Shown here: positions 1-11,637 of the stretch, one piece after another
Layout: each line of letters begins with the position of its first letter
Position numbering within the stretch: position 1 is the first letter of the stretch
Source of the DNA: Gamarada debralockiae
Taxonomy: Eukaryota > Ascomycota > Leotiomycetes > Helotiales > Hyphodiscaceae
Direction of reading: 5' to 3'
DNA: 64,000 bases
Assembly: GCA_002803225.1 (NCBI GenBank)
Contig: NXFV01001196.1
Coordinates: forward strand, 1-64,000
Notes under the pieces: model-generated
Databases searched by the model: none
The model's input: the letters and a program-made list of their open reading frames with translations, nothing else
What the model was told of the DNA's origin: nothing
Position numbers and translations under genes: made by a program

Positions 1-699
1 TAATTTGTCTGCTTTGCCCTACCAAGAGATCTAAGCCGCGATGTGAAACCGTATACCTTGGAGCGGCGGCCTTTCCTTAATATTCTTTGGGTTATCTCGT
101 GTTCCTTGCTCTCGAAGTACTCTGCCTTGAGCTTGTAATGTAGGGTCGATATGTGCTTCGTCTGTATAGACAATATAATTGAAGAAACCAAAGATAGGTT
201 TGTAAACATGGTCATGGCTATAATTCTCCCTCGTTGCCTTGTTTTTGGATGAAATAACCTTCTTAACAAAAGCGCACAAATACTGTCCACCTCCCTTAGT
301 ATACTCCTTTAACTTCCGCTATAATTGGCGCTTCCCAACAAGTAGATTGTAGTATGCGATCTGAGCTTCGTACGGTTGTTTTCGGACTAGATTTCGAGTA
401 GGAGAGCAAAGTATCTTGTATGTCGATTTAGTGACCTTAGACTTAGCTCCAAGTATAGAAGATCGTTGACGGGTTAATCTCCTTGCTAAAGAGCCTAGTT
501 TAGTATGTTGTTTCTTCTAATATCGACCTGTACCTTCTGTAATGCTACAATCCTTCGAAATGCTACGTAGTGATCTAGTACTACTACTACGAGCTAATGC
601 GTCAAAGAACTTGCACTTCCTTCGAGTTGTAGCTTCTTTACCAGCAAGTGGTTCAGGAGAGGGAGTCCTAAAAGGATTGGTTCGCGTTGGTGGTGCCAT
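1..699 (-). pseudogene. Tc1/mariner-type transposase, 5' part, RIP-damaged and cut by window edge
   Basis: One minus-strand reading frame runs from the ATG at 699 to the left edge. It reads as the N-terminus (helix-turn-helix part, with LRSISKDCSITEGTGRY) and the start of the catalytic part (IVYTDEAHIDPT, LREQGTRDNP) of a fungal IS630/Tc1/mariner DDE transposase. Two in-frame TAG codons interrupt it, at 517-519 and 319-321, with no frameshift between them. The first lies where the family has Trp after RY, so it is a TGG to TAG change, a C-to-T change in CpA context on the other strand, as expected from RIP. The terminal repeats were not found: the left end lies outside the window and no matching right end was seen up to about 960. 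Confidence 0.8.
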
Positions 700-2326
700 A
701 ATAAGAGATCAAGTTGATTGTTTACATTTATCAAGATCGCGCGTGTTTACAGTTTTGGTGTTTTGGCCCGTGCGTAAATAATCTTGTCAACCACTGTTGG
801 GCCCGTGCACCTTGGAAGGGTTGTGTCATAACTCTGGTCAGTGCATGCGCGAGGAACGCGTCAAAACCCGCTTCCTTATCCCTTCAAGTACTGATTCGCT
901 TTCGATTTTTAGCGTCGAAAAGTCTTGGCACCCTTTTTACCATAAGCTAAAATAGACTTGTTTACTAATACACAGACAAATGAATTTCATAATAAAGACT
1001 CACTTAATATATACTATTATACATGTGATTCATGTCAGGGCTTGTAGCCCAAGCGTATGAATTGAAGCTACAGAGGCTGTCTATGTACAAGAAGGTTCGA
1101 TTACAGATTAAGATCAGACTCTCTCCCACTGCTTATACCTGCGAACTAGCTACGTATTTCTTTACAGACGTCACGTGCATCCGTTGCGGACTGTAAGCTG
1201 GCCTATACGTCGCTGGAGCTATGCCCTTTCCGATGAATCCAAAATCGTATAAAATAAGGTAGAAATGGTTGAGTTATATGAGTGAGGAGTTTGCATACGT
1301 TCTACCCCGCGTGGGGCTCTCTTGGCTAAGAAAATGCCATGTTTAGATATTAAATTTCACAACATACTACAATGCAACTAATTTTTCTACTTCTTTTAAA
1401 ATACAAATAAGATTTGACTGATTCTAATGTCAAGAATTATTACTATCGGACTATTAATGATGAAGTTATAAGTGTTGCAAATAATGTGAAATTTCAGCCC
1501 TTCTCTTGAGACTCACACCGGGTGTACTGTATTTTAATCATGAGCCTTGTTTCTAAGGTCCAGTTAGAGAAAATCGCTGAGAGCAAGACAAGATGACATA
1601 TTACCGCAGTCAGGTCTCTTTCAGCAGCTCCAGATAGCACGCGATCTGCCTGTGGCGCCTTACAGCGAGACATTCTTTCGTAGCATCCTCTTTAAAAGCT
1701 CCCAAACACCTCCTAAACCCTTGAGGTGAAATTCGATATTGTAATGGCCTAACATATAGTGATGAGAAATACCTTGTCAGGATATCATACAATCAGCGTA
1801 TGCTTAATAGAAATAGTCAACAAGATTTAAGGAATGTTGAACATACGTTGTTGTCTATCCAGTCATGAATCTTTAGGAACTTCCGCGTGTCTTCTTCGGA
1901 CAATGCTGAGTCAAAATCACAGAGATTGTTGATACATCTCGGACATGGATGACTTCATGGACCTGAATGACTCCTGGTCCATAAATGACTTGTTGCAGAT
2001 GGAAGATTTCTTGGAAATGAACGACTTCTCGCACGACATAGCTGACAATACTTTGTGGAAGGGGAAGACAATATGAGTGCAGAAAAGGTATTGACGTTGT
2101 TTGAGATATTTCGTAGAGAGTTTATTGCTTCCTGTGTATTTCTGCTGATGTATGTATGTGACTTCATACCTTCTGCGTCCCAATTAACGCCACCTTTGGC
2201 TGATATTCTAGATTCCGCTCAAAATGCAGAAAGGTATACGCTAAGAGACATCCCCCCTAGCCTCACGCCGTACCCAAAATCGTAACTCGTAATTCGTAGC
2301 TCCGTGAAGCCATCCGTATTACCCCT
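700..2326. other. intergenic, no convincing gene
   Basis: The stretch is AT-rich with only short unconserved ORFs. The first 250 bases probably belong to the untranslated 5' end of the transposon at 1-699. At 1945-2076 (+) there is a 43-codon acidic mini-ORF with repeated MDDF/LND/IND/MEDF/MND units; it is listed as a curiosity under findings, not as a gene. Confidence 0.5.
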
Positions 2327-4025
2327 CTACTCATCCCCATCCTCGCAATATTCATGAATAGCCCGAATCAACCTCCTCCGCGTTGACTTCTTATCAAAAA
2401 CCTGCGCATGATCCAAGTTCCTAAACCAAAGAATATCGATACCACTGCCTTTCCAAGGTCGGCATTTCCACTCCTCTTCATCCCCTTCCTCCCCATCATC
2501 AAACTCTGTCCCCTCATTACCTCGCATCTGCGTACCCTCATCTAACTCATCATCGCTTTCGAGATTGACTAATATCGTATCATTGCCATTGCCATTCATG
2601 AAAGCCTTTTTGTATCCAGGCTTCACTGGCTCGTTGCTGCTCAGGTATCGACCTACGGCTTCCGTGTTTACGATCAAGTCCCGTCCACCTAATGAGACAG
2701 TAACTTTGCGGCCCCCGATATCTTTCTTCCAGAGCACATTCTCGTTCCAGAAAAAGTGTCGCGAAAGGGTGTGACTGACGCCCATATCCATGCTGGCGAA
2801 ATAATAAAGCTGGTGCTCATTCGCACGTTTAGGCTGTCTCCTCGTAAAGTTGAATGCCACATCTGGCAGATGTAGTAATATGGACACAGGATCGATCAGC
2901 ACAACAGGTCCGATGCGCTCTGCGATACTGGGTATCTTGAGCAAGTGTGTCGAAGTAACTGTTCCGTACGAATGCGACACGAGGACGATTTTTTGATTTG
3001 GGAAATGGTGCGATATTATCTGGTCGATTTCGGCACACATTTCTTGTCGGCTGAGAGCGTTGTGCGTGATTCGGAAGGAGACGGGCATTATTTCGATCGC
3101 GATGATGCCGACTTGTTCGTTGGAGTCGGAGGACTCGATGCCAGTGTTTGAGTTGAGCTCTTTGAGGAAGTTGGCGTAGGGATAGAGACCGATCCCAATG
3201 CCATGTATGAAAACGACGGGGAGTTTGGTTGTCGATGTGTGCGGTCGGTGCCAGTAAGTTGTGTGCTTAGCTGGTGAACGGTAGGGGGTGAGGAGGGTCT
3301 GCGGTCGGAAGGGGAATAGACCGAAGAATCGGGAGAGAGATGTTCGGTGGAAATGGAAGCCGCCCAAGAGGAGTTTCATGTAGGTGAGGAAATCTACGAA
3401 GCCAACGCACTGTTTAGATATCAAGTCAGCTAGCAGAACCCATCCAGGACGAGGCCGGACCTACCCAATACCAAACCAAACTCCGATGCAACATGGACAC
3501 ATCGTCCAGTGTCAAACGCAAGCATACTGCCTTCCCTCTACCATCTTCTATCGGTCTTCCCAACAGCTTTTCTGTGGCACCAACATACTCGTCCAACTCC
3601 TCATCATCATCTCCTGGTGGCCCGCTGCGATTGAAAAAAGCCCATAGAAAAAACTCCTTTAGGTTGTCTCTCTTGATCTCATCTATTGGTGACCCCAAGA
3701 ACCATTTCTGTAAATATGCTTCTGGATCTGATATGTTTTCATTGCAAAGCTGGAACAGCTCAGTGCGCTCTTCACGCGTTGGCGGAGGCGGATGCACAGC
3801 TTCGCGTTGGAGGATGTAGCTGTATGGTACGTAGACGCAAATGTAGAAGAGTGACTCTGCAATGGCTATACTCTCGACAAGAAGCGGAAATCTGTATGTC
3901 GTAGCCTTGAAGCCATAAAGCGCAACGAGACCGATGCAGTACAGGATGCAGAGCGGAACGATATAATGCAAGCCGATTATGCAGACGCGAATGAAGTAAA
4001 ACTCAGCCTTCGATGTTCCGATCAT
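2327..4025 (-). CDS. membrane-anchored alpha/beta hydrolase (fungal, 547 aa)
   Basis: Two exons, 4025-3465 and 3409-2327, joined across a 55-nt phase-0 intron (donor GTAGGT, branch GCTGAC, acceptor ACAG); reading through it meets a stop. The N-terminus has two hydrophobic segments (residues about 12-37 and 46-70), suggesting a membrane anchor. The alpha/beta-hydrolase core follows: oxyanion HG motif FIHGIG near residue 256, nucleophile Ser334 in SHSYGT, acid Asp431 in GGRDL, and His521 in DHAQVF, so the Ser-Asp-His triad looks complete. An acidic low-complexity loop lies at about 470-500. The substrate is not predictable; such proteins are usually annotated only as alpha/beta hydrolase. The start is the only ATG before the first membrane segment. 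It is divergent from abfB across about 0.8 kb. Confidence 0.85.
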
Positions 4026-4743
4026 GGCGGCTCAATCGCAGATGCTGCAAATTTGGACGGATGTTGTGCCACTTTTGGCGGTCTTATTGCGGCGCTTTGT
4101 ACTCGTGATGGCAGATGGAGCTGACGCCGAGGAGGGGTTGGAATGAGTGGGAGGAGATACCAGCCAGGTTGCTGGGAGGGTTTGGATGCAGGTGGCACAT
4201 GTTAGAGGCTGTCGTCGTCGTCCTCTTCTCTAGTCGTGAGTCGTGGCATGGGTTGAGGTGGGCTGAGCATGGGCTGGCTTATGGGTGGGGTGCCTGCTTG
4301 TTTTGCGGGGTGGTGCCTGGTTTTGGCTTGCCTGTTTTCACGTGTTGCGTACGTCATCAATGGGCCCTGCATAAACTAGTCTATTGGTGGCATTGTTCGG
4401 CAGTTTTTAACCCCGCTTTCGCGCCGAGGTGTAACAGAACAATTCCTGTACCTCTATACTAGGGGGAACGATGTTTCTTTCCCCCTTCAAAGACTACTAT
4501 TAACAAGTTTATAGGTGGATAAAAGTTTCTTTCAAATTGAACATTGCATATGTGATATAGTGTCACCTCCTAAGACCGTGTTGATACGGTGGGATCCTCC
4601 CTCGTCCCGTAAGGTACTTTATCTATAATTATATTGGAGGAAATTCCATTAGTTTAGTAACACGTGCCACCCTCAATCTAGAAAACGGACGGACATCTTA
4701 ACAGATTAGATGATGATAACAAGAGAGGCCAGATAGCACGCAG
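4026..4743. other. divergent intergenic region
   Basis: This is the shared upstream region of the hydrolase (minus strand) and abfB (plus strand). ORFs here are short and unconserved. Pyrimidine/purine-biased stretches and a GC-rich patch lie at 4100-4350, then AT-rich sequence leads to the abfB TATA box. No transposon end was recognised. Confidence 0.5.
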
Positions 4744-4751
4744 TATAAATA
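4744..4751 (+). promoter_or_regulatory. TATA box of abfB
   Basis: TATAAATA lies 87 bases before the abfB start codon, a normal fungal spacing. The ATGs at 4758 and 4777 are out of frame with abfB and may lie at or before the transcription start. No XlnR-type GGCTAA site was seen nearby, though the search was by eye. Confidence 0.55.
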
Positions 4752-4837
4752 GCTACGATGTGCGAGTTTCTCGTCGATGAGTTCAAAACGCTCACAGCGT
4801 GCCCCTCCCACCGTTCCCCCATCAAAAGTGACCAGAC

Positions 4838-6340
4838 ATGTTCCTGTTCTGCGTACTCGCTCTAGGCCTTGTTGCCACGGGCTCCCTTGTTGCCGCTGGG
4901 CCCTGCGACATCTACTCCTCCGGCAACACGCCCTGCGTCGCCGCGCACAGCACCACTCGCGCTCTGTACGACGCCTACACCGGCCCCCTCTACCAGGTGC
5001 AACGCGGCTCCGACCTTACCACGACCACCATCTCGCCGCTGTCCGCCGGCGGGGTCGCCAATGCTGCCGCTCAAGACTCCTTCTGCGCCGGCACGACCTG
5101 CCTCATCACCATCATTTACGACCAGTCCGGCCGCGGTAATGACCTCACCCAAGCTCCGCCCGGCGGCGCCACCAGCGGCCCACAAGCCAATGGCTACGAC
5201 AATCTAGCCAGCGCGATCGGCGCCCCGGTCACGCTGAACGGGCAGAAGGCGTATGGTGTCTTTATATCGCCCGGCACCGGCTACCGCAACGACGCCACCA
5301 GCGGCATAGCTACCGGCGACGCGGCGGAGGGCATCTACGCGGTCCTCGACGGGACCCACTATAACGGCGACTGCTGCTTCGACTACGGCAACGCCGAGAC
5401 CACCAATACCGATAATGGCGACGGCCACATGGAGGCCATCTACTTTGGCGACTGCACCTTCTGGGGCACTGGCTCCGGCAGCGGCCCGTGGATCATGGCC
5501 GATATGGAGAACGGCCTGTTCTCTGGCGAGAGCGCTGGCAACAACGCTGCCGACCCGTCCATCTCCGACCGCTTCGTCACTGCGGTCGTCAAGGGCGAGT
5601 CAAATCAGTGGGAGATCCGCGGCGGCAACGCTGCGTCGGGTTCGCTGTCGACGTACTACAGCGGCGTGCGCCCAGCTGGCTACAACCCGATGAGCAAAGA
5701 AGGCGCCATCATTCTCGGCATCGGCGGCGACAACAGCGACAGCGCCCAGGGCACCTTCTACGAGGGCGTGATGACCTCGGGCTATCCGTCCGACGATACC
5801 GACAACTCGGTGCAGGCCAACATCGTAGCTGCCGGCTACGCCATCACGTCGTTAGTCAGCGGCCCGGCCCTTACCGTCGGCTCCTCGATCTCGCTACGGG
5901 CCACCACGGACTGCTGCACGACATACTATATCGCACACACCGGCTCCACCGTCAACCTTCAGGTCGTCTCGTCATCTAGCACCACCGCACTCAAACAACA
6001 GGCCAGCTGGACCGTTGTCACCGGCCTTGGCAACAGCGGCTGCTACTCGTTCGAGTCCGTAGACACCCCCGGCAGCTATATACGGCACTACAACTTCGCG
6101 CTCCTGCTCAACGCCAACGACGGCACTACGCAGTTCGCCGACGACGCCACGTTCTGCCCGCAGGCCGGCATCAATGGCCAGGGCAACTCGATTCGATCCT
6201 GGAGCTATCCTACCCGCTATTTCCGCCACTACGACTACGTGCTCTATGTCGCCAGCAACGGCGGCCCTGAAGTATTCGATGCCACCGCCTTATACAACAA
6301 TGACACGACCTGGGTGATTAGTACCGGCTTCGTTTCTTGA
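4838..6340 (+). CDS. abfB: secreted alpha-L-arabinofuranosidase B, GH54 + CBM42
   Basis: Single-exon 500-aa protein, the usual length for the family. It removes alpha-L-arabinofuranosyl side chains from arabinoxylan and arabinan outside the cell. A signal peptide covers about residues 1-20. The GH54 domain spans about 21-335, with the nucleophile Glu224 in ADMENG, the acid Asp298 in GGDNS, and adjacent Cys179-Cys180 corresponding to the vicinal disulfide known in Aspergillus AbfB. The arabinose-binding CBM42 follows (about 336-500), with the repeated RHYNF / RHYDY signature. A TATA box lies 87 bp upstream. The coding sequence is strikingly GC-rich (GAC, AAC, GGC, GCC codons) compared with AT-rich flanks and neighbours; this may reflect strong codon selection or a different history. 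Confidence 0.96.
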   Translation: MFLFCVLALGLVATGSLVAAGPCDIYSSGNTPCVAAHSTTRALYDAYTGPLYQVQRGSDLTTTTISPLSAGGVANAAAQDSFCAGTTCLITIIYDQSGRGNDLTQAPPGGATSGPQANGYDNLASAIGAPVTLNGQKAYGVFISPGTGYRNDATSGIATGDAAEGIYAVLDGTHYNGDCCFDYGNAETTNTDNGDGHMEAIYFGDCTFWGTGSGSGPWIMADMENGLFSGESAGNNAADPSISDRFVTAVVKGESNQWEIRGGNAASGSLSTYYSGVRPAGYNPMSKEGAIILGIGGDNSDSAQGTFYEGVMTSGYPSDDTDNSVQANIVAAGYAITSLVSGPALTVGSSISLRATTDCCTTYYIAHTGSTVNLQVVSSSSTTALKQQASWTVVTGLGNSGCYSFESVDTPGSYIRHYNFALLLNANDGTTQFADDATFCPQAGINGQGNSIRSWSYPTRYFRHYDYVLYVASNGGPEVFDATALYNNDTTWVISTGFVS

Positions 6341-6616
6341 GTCCTAGAGTATGAGTTTTACTTTAATAATTAAGAGCTTCATTCGCAAATCGGGAGTTTC
6401 GCGGGAAAAATCGCGTTTCGCTAAAATGGTCATTGTGGCTAGAAGCCAGCATTTTGCCCCAACAAAATATATGCGACAGAAAAACCTATCTTCAGGCCCT
6501 ATAATCTTTCTTCATATAGTCAGTAGTATTCCTTTAGTACTATAGTATAATTCTCAAAAGCCCGTATATAACTCCAAAATCTATCTTGTAATTACTGTAA
6601 ACTTACTATTAGCACT
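6341..6616. other. 3' flank of abfB
   Basis: AT-rich, no gene. At 6386-6425 CAAATCGGGA and TTTCGCTAAAAT resemble words near the right end of the mariner element at 49248-50504, possibly a transposon scrap; too short to call. Confidence 0.3.
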
Positions 6617-6621
6617 GATAT

Positions 6622-6776
6622 TGTCAGTTGAGCTGTATTTTGGGGGCGAAATATAGTGGCATTTCTAGACCTAGCTGATATCTAAGGAGCTGGAATACAA
6701 GGAGGGGCAGAGCTCTCTTATATCACAAAAGAGGGGTAAATACAGGCTATACCTGATTAGGCAATTCCAACCAACA
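6622..6776 (+). mobile_element. solo LTR, family shared with 38613-38774
   Basis: The 155-bp segment begins TGTCAGTTGAGC and ends TTCCAACCAACA (5'-TG..CA-3') and is flanked on both sides by the 5-bp duplication GATAT (6617-6621 and 6777-6781). The same blocks (GGGCGAAATA, GATATCTAAGGAGC, CAAAAGAGGGG, TTCCAACCAACA) recur in the same order in the second copy. No internal retrotransposon sequence lies next to it, so it is a solo LTR left by recombination. Confidence 0.85.
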
Positions 6777-6781
6777 GATAT

Positions 6782-7820
6782 TAAGTGTTTAGTTTAAACT
6801 GACCTTCTATGAAATCAAATTGGCTGTTTCTTATCAAACTGGCCGTTAATTTAATGTCATTCTATAGTTCACTGCAACAAAGATTAAGCTTTGTCAGTGA
6901 ACAAAATGTAAGAGGCAGGAGTACTCTTCATTTCACCTTGCCTTCAAATTGAACTGGCCTTCTCAAACCGGCTAAAATGAAGCCGCCTGCCTGAAATGTA
7001 CCAAAAGTCACGTGAACTTGTCTTCACCATGGCCCCACCAAACTAGGAATAGGAGAAGAAAGTGGAGGGGCGTTCCTGCTAGTAGAATAGAGCTTGAGAT
7101 TTAATGAAGTTTATATTTTAAGGCTAATAAAATTATATATTGTAGTAGGGAAGGTTTTGTAGCCTTGTTTCTAAGGAAATAAAGCCCTACAGTATACAAC
7201 TACAGTTACAGTTAGAGTTATAAATACAGTTGCAGTTACAGTTACAGTTATAATACTACTACTAATACTATAGTAAAGAATCATTTCTGAAAGCACCTGA
7301 CCTTACTAGTCCCGATCTACGAATTTTCGCCTGATTAGGAAGGATGGTGGGCCTGGGGATGGCGCCTTGCCTTACGAGGCCTAGCGGGACGTGTTTTGGC
7401 GGGCGGGGTCTCGGGGATCGAGGGCTGCAAGATGTAATATGGCTAATTTAACCTTCGTCCTTGACCCATGCACTAAAACTTCATGCTGAATAAGCGAGAT
7501 GCTCCCCCTTTTCCGTGCAGTCCGGATGAAGAAGGCGTCAGAGCCAAGTATACAAGGTAAGCCAGATTCCCAATCATGAAAAAGTCGGGGAGATCGTTCA
7601 TCAGTTCTAGATCACTCTTCCAATTTGAACGTTTCAAGCCGCAATGGTCTATTTGAAGGAAATCAAAGGGATGACGACCCTTGTGTATTTCGAATCATTC
7701 AATTCTGAAGAAAGCACGGAAGATGGCACTTCTTACCAAACACGTCCCACGTTAAATCACCTATTGGGGGATCAGGAGCTCCGGATTGTAAACCGGTCAT
7801 TTTGTCTGAACGATTGTACT
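6782..7820. other. intergenic, AT-rich, with microsatellite
   Basis: There is no supported gene. It holds an ACAGTT-type microsatellite at 7201-7250, a GC-richer patch at 7330-7430, and the 3' flank of the WDR6-like gene. The ORF at 7644-7994 is mostly antisense to that gene's last exon. Confidence 0.5.
7201..7250 (+). repeat. (TACAGT)n-type microsatellite
   Basis: Imperfect hexamer repeats of TACAGT, with variants TTAGAG, TATAAA and TGCAGT, cover about 50 bp and continue into a short (ACT)n run at 7254-7263. Confidence 0.7.
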
Positions 7821-10800
7821 TTACAAAGACACCTCGTAGACTTCCATTCCATTACCCACAACCAGCACTTTCTTCGACTCTTGTGCACTGTTCGTAAGAG
7901 CAGTAACATCACCGACATCTGCCACAGATGTAAAAACGTCTCCCAGCTTTCTGAGTGCGGAATCATTCATCTGATCAGAACGATTCAGCCTTAAAGACCA
8001 CTCTCTGACCCTTTGGTCATTACTTGACGTGATAATCCGTATTTCCTCACCGACAGACGATGCAAAACTCAATCCGGTAATGGCGGCGGCATGTGCTGAT
8101 TTGAGTATAATACTTCTAGACGGCTTCCTCTCCAGGGCTCCGGCTTCGTAGATTGTGACTCCGAGAGCATTGTCGTCTCCTCCTGTGGCAACGACAATTT
8201 GGCTCTCTTTCACGATAATATCTAGAGATTTTATGGAACTTTGGTGGAGTCTGTGGTTCGACAAATTTATAAGTTTGAAAGAACCTAATTCGTTCAGTTA
8301 GCTTGAGTGATTGGAACAGGGTTGAGCATGAGGACGATTCAGGGCAAGAATGTCGGGAAAGAATCCAGGATATTGATTCGCTAACACATACCGAGCTGGA
8401 TTCCGATATTGGAGGAAGAATGGGGTAGCGCATTTCTCCAAACAGTGAGATAGCCGTCGGTACCCGCCGTCACCAAGAATAGCTCTGGTCCCTCTTGTCC
8501 ATGGACTTCAAGATGCCGAAGCTGCATAAGGCACGACGATGTATACCTCCCAGTGGCAACTAAGCTGTATCCTTGCGTTTTCGAGTACGTATAACATCGA
8601 ATCGTTGAATCAGAATATGCCAGGCTGACTAACAACTTCTCTCGTTCGTCTTTTGAGGCTGGAAGGGAGCTAATGTCGAAGCTCATAATCCTTAGATCGC
8701 GCTCCTGGCTCGGGTCAGGGCACGTGGCTTCACAGACAACTCCAATGCCAAATTCCGGAATCGATTCAACGGCCCATATGAAGAACTCCTCATTCCCGCC
8801 GCTGCTGAAGAGGTATTTCAAGCCATGCCATAGGAGATGTTGGATGCCCGTTGTATGTCTTTGCACAACCGCCAGACAGTCGAATTGCTTCTCCTCGGGC
8901 GTCTTTTCATCCTGATACCTCCATATCCGTATTGCAGTATCTTCCGCTCCTGTAGCAATCAGGCCGTCTGGCGAAACAGCGGAGGCTTTGATCTCTCTTC
9001 CATGACCGCCTGGTTTGATGATTTGGTGTGAAGGTCGGCGTTGAGAATGGAGATATAGCTTCGATGCTTTGGTGTATACGAAGTACCCAGCACCATCACA
9101 GCCTGCAATCGGTGAATATGCGTAGCTTCTGTGGGCTCCACCGCACTCGACGCTCGAGATCTCGTATTGTTTGCTTTCGTTCCAGACAATGAAATTCTTG
9201 CTTTTGAAACCGTACAGAATCAAGTCTGAACCAGAGAACCACGCCGCTTCGATCATGGGGCCAAAAGGTGGGGCACTTTGATGGACTGGGCGGATTGTAG
9301 TATCTGCGAGAGAGAATATGGAGTAAGTTCCATCTCGACCGGTCGTCAGGAAGTAATTTGAATCGTTCGTTGAGTTTGAAAGATTCACAATACTGGTTAT
9401 GGCGTCCCCAGAACTAGCATCGCTCGGTGTCCAAGTACTTATAGGTTCGTCGCTTTTCTCAGGGTCGTAAATCGCAAGAGCCCCAGTTCTGGAGCCAAGA
9501 ATCAGTAGGCCATTGTGTTTCCCCGCACTGGTGACCACGAGTCTATCCGGAAGACGGTATGTAACTTTCCTCAGTAGTTCATTCGGTTTGAATAATTCAC
9601 CGAACGATTCACAACTCTGGTTCAAATCGTGACCGCACTATTCGGATATCAGTAATCATCTTGGCTGAAGGATTCAAATATAGGACGGAGGTACTTTAAA
9701 TAATGTCGCGACCCTACATCCTAGGGTTGTTACCAAGAGTTCCATTTTCTTCGGCTCAGCTGGATCATAGATAGCGAACATGTCGGCTACCTTACCCGAC
9801 ACCTTTCCAAACTCCTGGATGGTCCCGGCTAGATAGATGAATATGGTGCCATTGGCACTGCCAAGAAAGGCGACTCCAATTGCTGAAATCCCTTGAATGA
9901 TCGAATATGACCTCAGATCATTCCTCGGCATGTCGACCTCTGTCCATTTTATACCTGCATGGCTGATTTTGCCGAGCAAGACTCGTCCAAATGTAGTGGT
10001 GACAAGGACCTGATTTTCGAATACGAAGGCATACCGGCTGAAGGCATCCTTCGGACGTTTCTTCGGCTTGGGCTTCTTGGACAGCTTGCTGTCGATTGCC
10101 AATTTTGAATCATTCATCACGGCTGGACCATTGGAGCCTGACGCTATATTGCTCCTCGAATCACGATCCTCTGGCTGTGCGATCGATTCGTTTACATCGA
10201 TTGAGCGAATTGCAATCGAAGGTGACTCGTCCAAGATATCCTCAAGACCCCAGGATCGGGACTGCGTTGCTTCCTGTTGTACGCTGTTGCCATAGTTGAT
10301 TTCATACATCGATATCTTTCCGTCGGCCCCCCCGGTTACCACTATGGCAGACTCAGAATGACGAATTGCTCTTGACCAAATGTGCTTTCCACTATTGAAG
10401 GCATAGGTGTTCAGATGCGTGAGCTTTCCCTGCTTGGTTTGGCCTGGAATGGCGTCGGCCTCTGCGATCAAGGGGTCGTATCCTGCATTCTCTAACGCCC
10501 AATGCTGGGTAGTCGCATCTTCGCCAAACGACAATACAGTGATATCGGAGTTTCTGACAAGGAATTGGACACTCCATATCCTAGATGCATGGCCCATCAC
10601 CATCGCCAGACATTTGTTGGGAGTCTCTCCTTCATTGCCCCCAAACCCAGTCTCTCTCGCTGTAAGGCCCTCTAGTAACTTTGCGTCGCATTCTTCCCCG
10701 AGTTCCAACTCCCAAATGCGTATCGTGCGATCATCACTACAACTTGCTAACAGTCTAGTGGGATTTCCATCTCGAGCGGTGACCACTGGGGATATATTCA

Positions 10801-11637
10801 CACCGAAAATTGAACCTTCATGTCCCGTGAATGTATGCAAAACCCGACTTCCTGATGAAATGCTGCCTGTAGAGCATAGCCAGACAATGATCTCTCCGAA
10901 TACGGTTCCGGCAGCCACTAAGACAGTATTTTCGGATTCCCAAATCAGGTGAGCCGAATATAGGATCGATCGCGACGGCGAACTCAGTGTTTCTATAGAA
11001 ATATCGTGCGAGGCCCTCTCGACCCTCGCACGGAGAACCGTATTGTGGGCTGTGACAAGGATACACTCGTTAACGTTGTGAGCGGAGATTGCGACATCCA
11101 AGATCCAATCCGAGACAATACTGGAAGTTTGGGACTCAGAACATAAATCACTCAAATATTCCGAGCGATTGGAATCCCTGGAAGGACCACCCGTGGATTC
11201 GAGTACTACTGAATTACTCAGATCCTCCGAATGATTGGAATTCTCAGGCGGGCTGGACGTAGACGCGAGTAATCCTGTGAAATCCTTGTGACTAAAGACA
11301 GCTAAACACGAGCCTCCCCAGATCGCAACCTCCAAATCGTCGTCGTTGACCAGAACGGCCTTCCGTCGAACGGTAATCCCATGGATAGCTTGGCCTTCAA
11401 AGACCTTGGACTGGAGGAGTAGAATAGAAGTTGTAGCTTCAAAGATCTTTAAGTAGCACCCCTCTCCGACCAGGATAAGTTGGCCGCTTGCGTGTGTGGA
11501 GAACTCGAGCGCAGTCACGGGATTAAGCGTGTGATCATACTAGGTAGATATTGGTCAGCCAGATCTAGGAACATACATGGCTTAAGGATTTGAAATCTTG
11601 TGAGAACTGGAGAGCAGAGGAGTCATTTGCTACGTTG
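7821..11637 (-). CDS. WDR6/Rtt10-like WD40-repeat protein (tRNA methylation partner)
   Basis: Exons on the minus strand: about 11637-11577, 11539-9695, 9637-8392 and 8284-7821, joined by introns 11540-11576 (37 nt, very short), 9638-9694 and 8285-8391. About 1,200 residues of WD40 repeats resemble WDR6/Rtt10, which in yeast partners Trm7 in 2'-O-methylation of tRNA position 34 and also acts in endosomal recycling. Family marks include the N-terminal TALEFSTHASGQLILVGEG, repeats ending in IRIWELE, IRIWRYQ and VREWSL, and the closing ATGGDDNAL region. The first exon is uncertain: the conserved frame enters at about 11637 (QFSQDFKSLSH), but no in-frame ATG precedes the upstream stop, so another small 5' exon probably exists above 11637. 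It is divergent from the SDR gene. Confidence 0.85.

Noticed and set aside
4862..5979. Several long ORFs on both strands overlapping abfB
   Set aside because: They are shadows of a GC-rich gene, Ala/Arg/Gly-rich and without family features.
6386..6430. Possible end of a mariner element
   Set aside because: It shares only short words with the right end of the element at 49248-50504; no inverted partner or TA pair was found.
10407..10952. 181-codon plus-strand ORF inside the WDR6-like gene
   Set aside because: It is antisense to well-conserved WD40 repeats and has no motif of its own.
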